Below are positions 62,225 through 64,000 of a DNA stretch of 64,000 bases, in pieces. The notes below the pieces were generated by a model. It made no database searches, was not told where the DNA came from, and saw only the letters and a list, made by a program, of their open reading frames with translations. The stretch is from the NCBI RefSeq assembly GCF_005519465.1, contig NZ_CP027858.1, positions 5,146,001 to 5,210,000 of the forward strand, read 5' to 3'. This stretch comes from Streptomyces clavuligerus (GTDB taxonomy: Bacteria > Actinomycetota > Actinomycetes > Streptomycetales > Streptomycetaceae). Made by a program: the position numbers and the translations under genes. How positions within the stretch are numbered: the stretch's first letter is position 1; each line of letters starts with the position of its first letter.

Positions 62225-63040
62225 TCAGCCCTTGAGCGCCTTGTCCACCGCCGCCCGGAACTGCTCCGGCGTCTGCGGGGCGTTCTTCGAGCCCTCGGTG
62301 GTGACCAGCTTGCCGTCCATGCGCAGCGACGGGGTGCCCTCGATCCCGCTCTTCTCGAAGGTGGCCGACATCTTCATCGCCCAGGCGTCGAAGGTGCCCT
62401 CCTTGACGTCCTTCTCGAACTGGGCGTTGTCCTTCAGGGCCGGGACCTTGTCGGCGACCTTCAGCAGGTAGGAGTCCTCGGCGAACGAGTCCTTGCTCTC
62501 CTTCGGATGCATCTCGGCGGAGTAGAGGGCGGCCTTGAAGCCGAGGAACGCCTCGGGGCTGACGTTGACCGCCGCGCCCAGCGCGCTCAGCGCGTTCTTG
62601 GAGCCCTCGCCGTTGTCGAGGTTGTCGATGAAGGTGGCGCCGATGTACTTGATCTTGTACTTGCCGTCCTCGACGTCCTTCTCCAGGACCTTGCCCACCT
62701 GCTGCTCGAAGACGGCGCAGGAGGGGCAGCGGGAGTCCTCGTACAGCTCCAGGGTCTTCTTCGCCTCCGGCTTGCCGATGATCAGCTCGGTGCCGTTGGT
62801 GCCGGTGGTGTTCGCGGGGGCCGTGACGGACTTGGCGTTCTTGGCCGCGTCCCAGGCGCTGGGCTCACTGGCCTTCTTCACCCCGAAGGCGATACCGCCC
62901 ACCAGCGCGAGCCCGCCGAGGGTCGAGCCGACGACGATCAGCTGACGGCGGGTGCGGTCCTTCTTGGCCTGGGCCTCCTGCTGCTGGCGGATTCGCTCCC
63001 GGGCCGCAGCCTTGTTGGCCTTGCTGTTGCGTGCGCTCAT
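62225..63040 (-). CDS. Membrane-anchored DsbA-like thioredoxin-fold protein
   Basis: A 271-aa protein. A charged N-terminus is followed by a single helix (QLIVVGSTLGGLALVGGIAFGV, about 33-54) and an extracytoplasmic thioredoxin-fold domain. EDSRCPSCAVFEQQVG contains the redox pair Cys105-Pro-Ser-Cys108, an all-helical insertion follows, and GIEGTPSLRMDG carries the cis-Pro. It likely forms or isomerises disulfides in exported proteins. It precedes phoD on the same strand but is separated from it by a strong terminator. Confidence 0.92.
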   Translation of the reverse strand: MSARNSKANKAAARERIRQQQEAQAKKDRTRRQLIVVGSTLGGLALVGGIAFGVKKASEPSAWDAAKNAKSVTAPANTTGTNGTELIIGKPEAKKTLELYEDSRCPSCAVFEQQVGKVLEKDVEDGKYKIKYIGATFIDNLDNGEGSKNALSALGAAVNVSPEAFLGFKAALYSAEMHPKESKDSFAEDSYLLKVADKVPALKDNAQFEKDVKEGTFDAWAMKMSATFEKSGIEGTPSLRMDGKLVTTEGSKNAPQTPEQFRAAVDKALKG

Positions 63041-63193
63041 ACCGATTCACTCCGAGAAATGCGTCGTATCGGGCGATACGAAAGTCAGGGGAAAGTCAGG
63101 GCGTGCGAAGGGGGGAGGGGGGAGAGGCCCCCGCCATCGGGCCGGACCGGGCAGAGCACCGGGCGGACCGGGAGGTCCGGGCGCCGGGCCGGG

Positions 63194-63889
63194 TCAGCCG
63201 CAGAGGGGAACGGGCGGGCCGCGCCGCCCGACGGAGTGCACCAGCAGCCGGGCGCGCCGGACGATGCGCGCGGCAGCCGCGCGCGACAGCCCCGACGGCG
63301 CCCGGAACACCCCGATCACCAGCGCGAACGCCAGCAGCAGCGGGCCGAAGGCGAGCGCGCCCAGCGCCCGCAGCAGTCCGGCGAGCGCCGCCTCACCGTG
63401 CCAGAGCCAGGCGGAGGCAAGCAGTCCGACCCCGATATGGGCGGCCAGCAGCAGCCAGGGCAGCGCGGGGTGGGAGGACCCGAGCAGCCCGGCGGCGCCC
63501 TGTCCGGCGGTCCCCACCCCGGGAAGCCGCGCCCCGGCGGCCCCGCCGCACAGGGAGTCGAAGCCGAGGGACCGCAGCGCACCGGTGACCGGTCCGCCGC
63601 CGGGGCCGTAGCACAGCTCCTGGCCGCTGGTGAAGATCGTGTCGGCCGCCAGCTCCAGCGGGATCAGCAGACCCGCGATCCGCCAGTACCCGCGCTCCCG
63701 GCCCGCGAGGGCCCAGGCCACCGCGAAGACGAGCGCCGAGACCCCGGCGACGGCGGTCCACGGCAGCGGGGCCCGGGAGAGCAGCACATGGGAGGCGGCG
63801 GACAGCGTCACGACCAGTGCCGTGAAGACCGCCGCCCGCACCGTCCTGAGCCGAACTCCCGATACGTCCATCACCCGCGAGTGTGCCAT
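63194..63889 (-). CDS. Integral membrane protein of unknown function
   Basis: A 231-aa protein with about five hydrophobic helices (AAVFTALVVTLSAASHVLLS, AVAGVSALVFAVAWALAG, WRIAGLLIPLELAADTIF, PWLLLAAHIGVGLLASAWLW, ALGALAFGPLLLAFALVIGVF) and a basic tail. GQELCYGPGGGPVTGALRSLGFDSLCGG is an extracytoplasmic loop with two Cys. Starts at 63889 or 63871 are both possible and neither has a clear ribosome site. No family is recognised with certainty; it is on the same strand as the DsbA-like gene, 153 nt upstream. Confidence 0.72.
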   Translation of the reverse strand: MAHSRVMDVSGVRLRTVRAAVFTALVVTLSAASHVLLSRAPLPWTAVAGVSALVFAVAWALAGRERGYWRIAGLLIPLELAADTIFTSGQELCYGPGGGPVTGALRSLGFDSLCGGAAGARLPGVGTAGQGAAGLLGSSHPALPWLLLAAHIGVGLLASAWLWHGEAALAGLLRALGALAFGPLLLAFALVIGVFRAPSGLSRAAAARIVRRARLLVHSVGRRGPPVPLCG

Positions 63890-64000
63890 GTCCGGGTGAG
63901 AGGAGTCTTAAGGGCACCGCCGGGGCCATCACCGGGGCCGCCACCGGCCACCGCCGAGGACATCGCCGAGGCCATCGCGGCGCCCGGCCCCGGGGCCCCC
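63890..64000. other. Right edge, no feature supported
   Basis: The last 111 nt contain GCCGAGGACATCGCCGAGGCCATCGC-like imperfect repeats and no reading frame with a usable start or recognisable protein. It could be the end of a gene that continues beyond the window. Confidence 0.4.

Overview
The window is a very GC-rich stretch of actinobacterial chromosome and is almost certainly from Streptomyces. The signs are many GTG starts, LL-DAP-type Mur enzymes, a dcw cluster running into sepF/yggT/divIVA/ileS, SAV_6107-type HEPN and DUF3040 proteins, a DmdR-type iron box and TAGRRT-like promoters. From memory, gene content and order match the trpE-to-phoD part of the S. coelicolor core chromosome. 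I see no prophage, insertion sequence, CRISPR array, tRNA, rRNA or biosynthetic cluster. Interest lies in regulatory sites, non-coding repeats and a few unusual proteins.

Left part (1-16.9 kb), precursor metabolism and redox. A divergent pair has trpE (minus, running off the left edge), preceded by a trpL leader peptide and attenuator, and a type II DAHP synthase (plus). Then come an iron-boxed bfd facing bfr, a sulfite-oxidase-like protein, a PASTA Ser/Thr kinase followed by nfo, and a thiOSG operon behind a TPP riboswitch. Further on are a ferredoxin-reductase-like flavoprotein, an Rv2175c-type DNA-binding protein, thiE, metF, a membrane protein with a Pro/Gln/Tyr-rich tail, a gene-free 0.8 kb region with decayed duplications, and a CrtI-like oxidoreductase.

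Middle-left (17-30.8 kb), envelope and accessory housekeeping. This holds a DUF4126 membrane protein and a three-gene unit (degenerate ABC ATPase, YhgE/Pip permease, TetR) behind a perfect 13-bp-arm operator. It also has a HEPN protein, a methyltransferase, DUF3040, a MoxR-DUF58-transglutaminase operon and a beta-carbonic anhydrase.

Centre (30.9-49.3 kb), the division and cell-wall cluster: rsmH-ftsL-ftsI-murE-murF-mraY-murD-ftsW-murG-ftsQ-ftsZ-pgeF-yggS-sepF-yggT-divIVA. It is tightly packed, with several 4-nt start/stop overlaps and a promoter matching TTGACC-16-TAGAGT ahead of rsmH. No mraZ is present in front of rsmH. Two strong hairpins separate divIVA from the convergent ileS, which carries a T-box leader.

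Right part (53-64 kb). A histone-H1-like/DksA zinc-finger fusion, lspA, rluD, a CPA1 antiporter, an SDR, a divergent MscS/hydrolase pair, a Tat-exported PhoD phosphatase with a candidate PHO box, a membrane-anchored DsbA-like protein and a final membrane protein. Regulation is visibly dense: attenuator, riboswitch, T-box, iron box, TetR operator, and at least eight genes whose -10 hexamer sits only 6-7 nt before the start codon, implying leaderless mRNAs.
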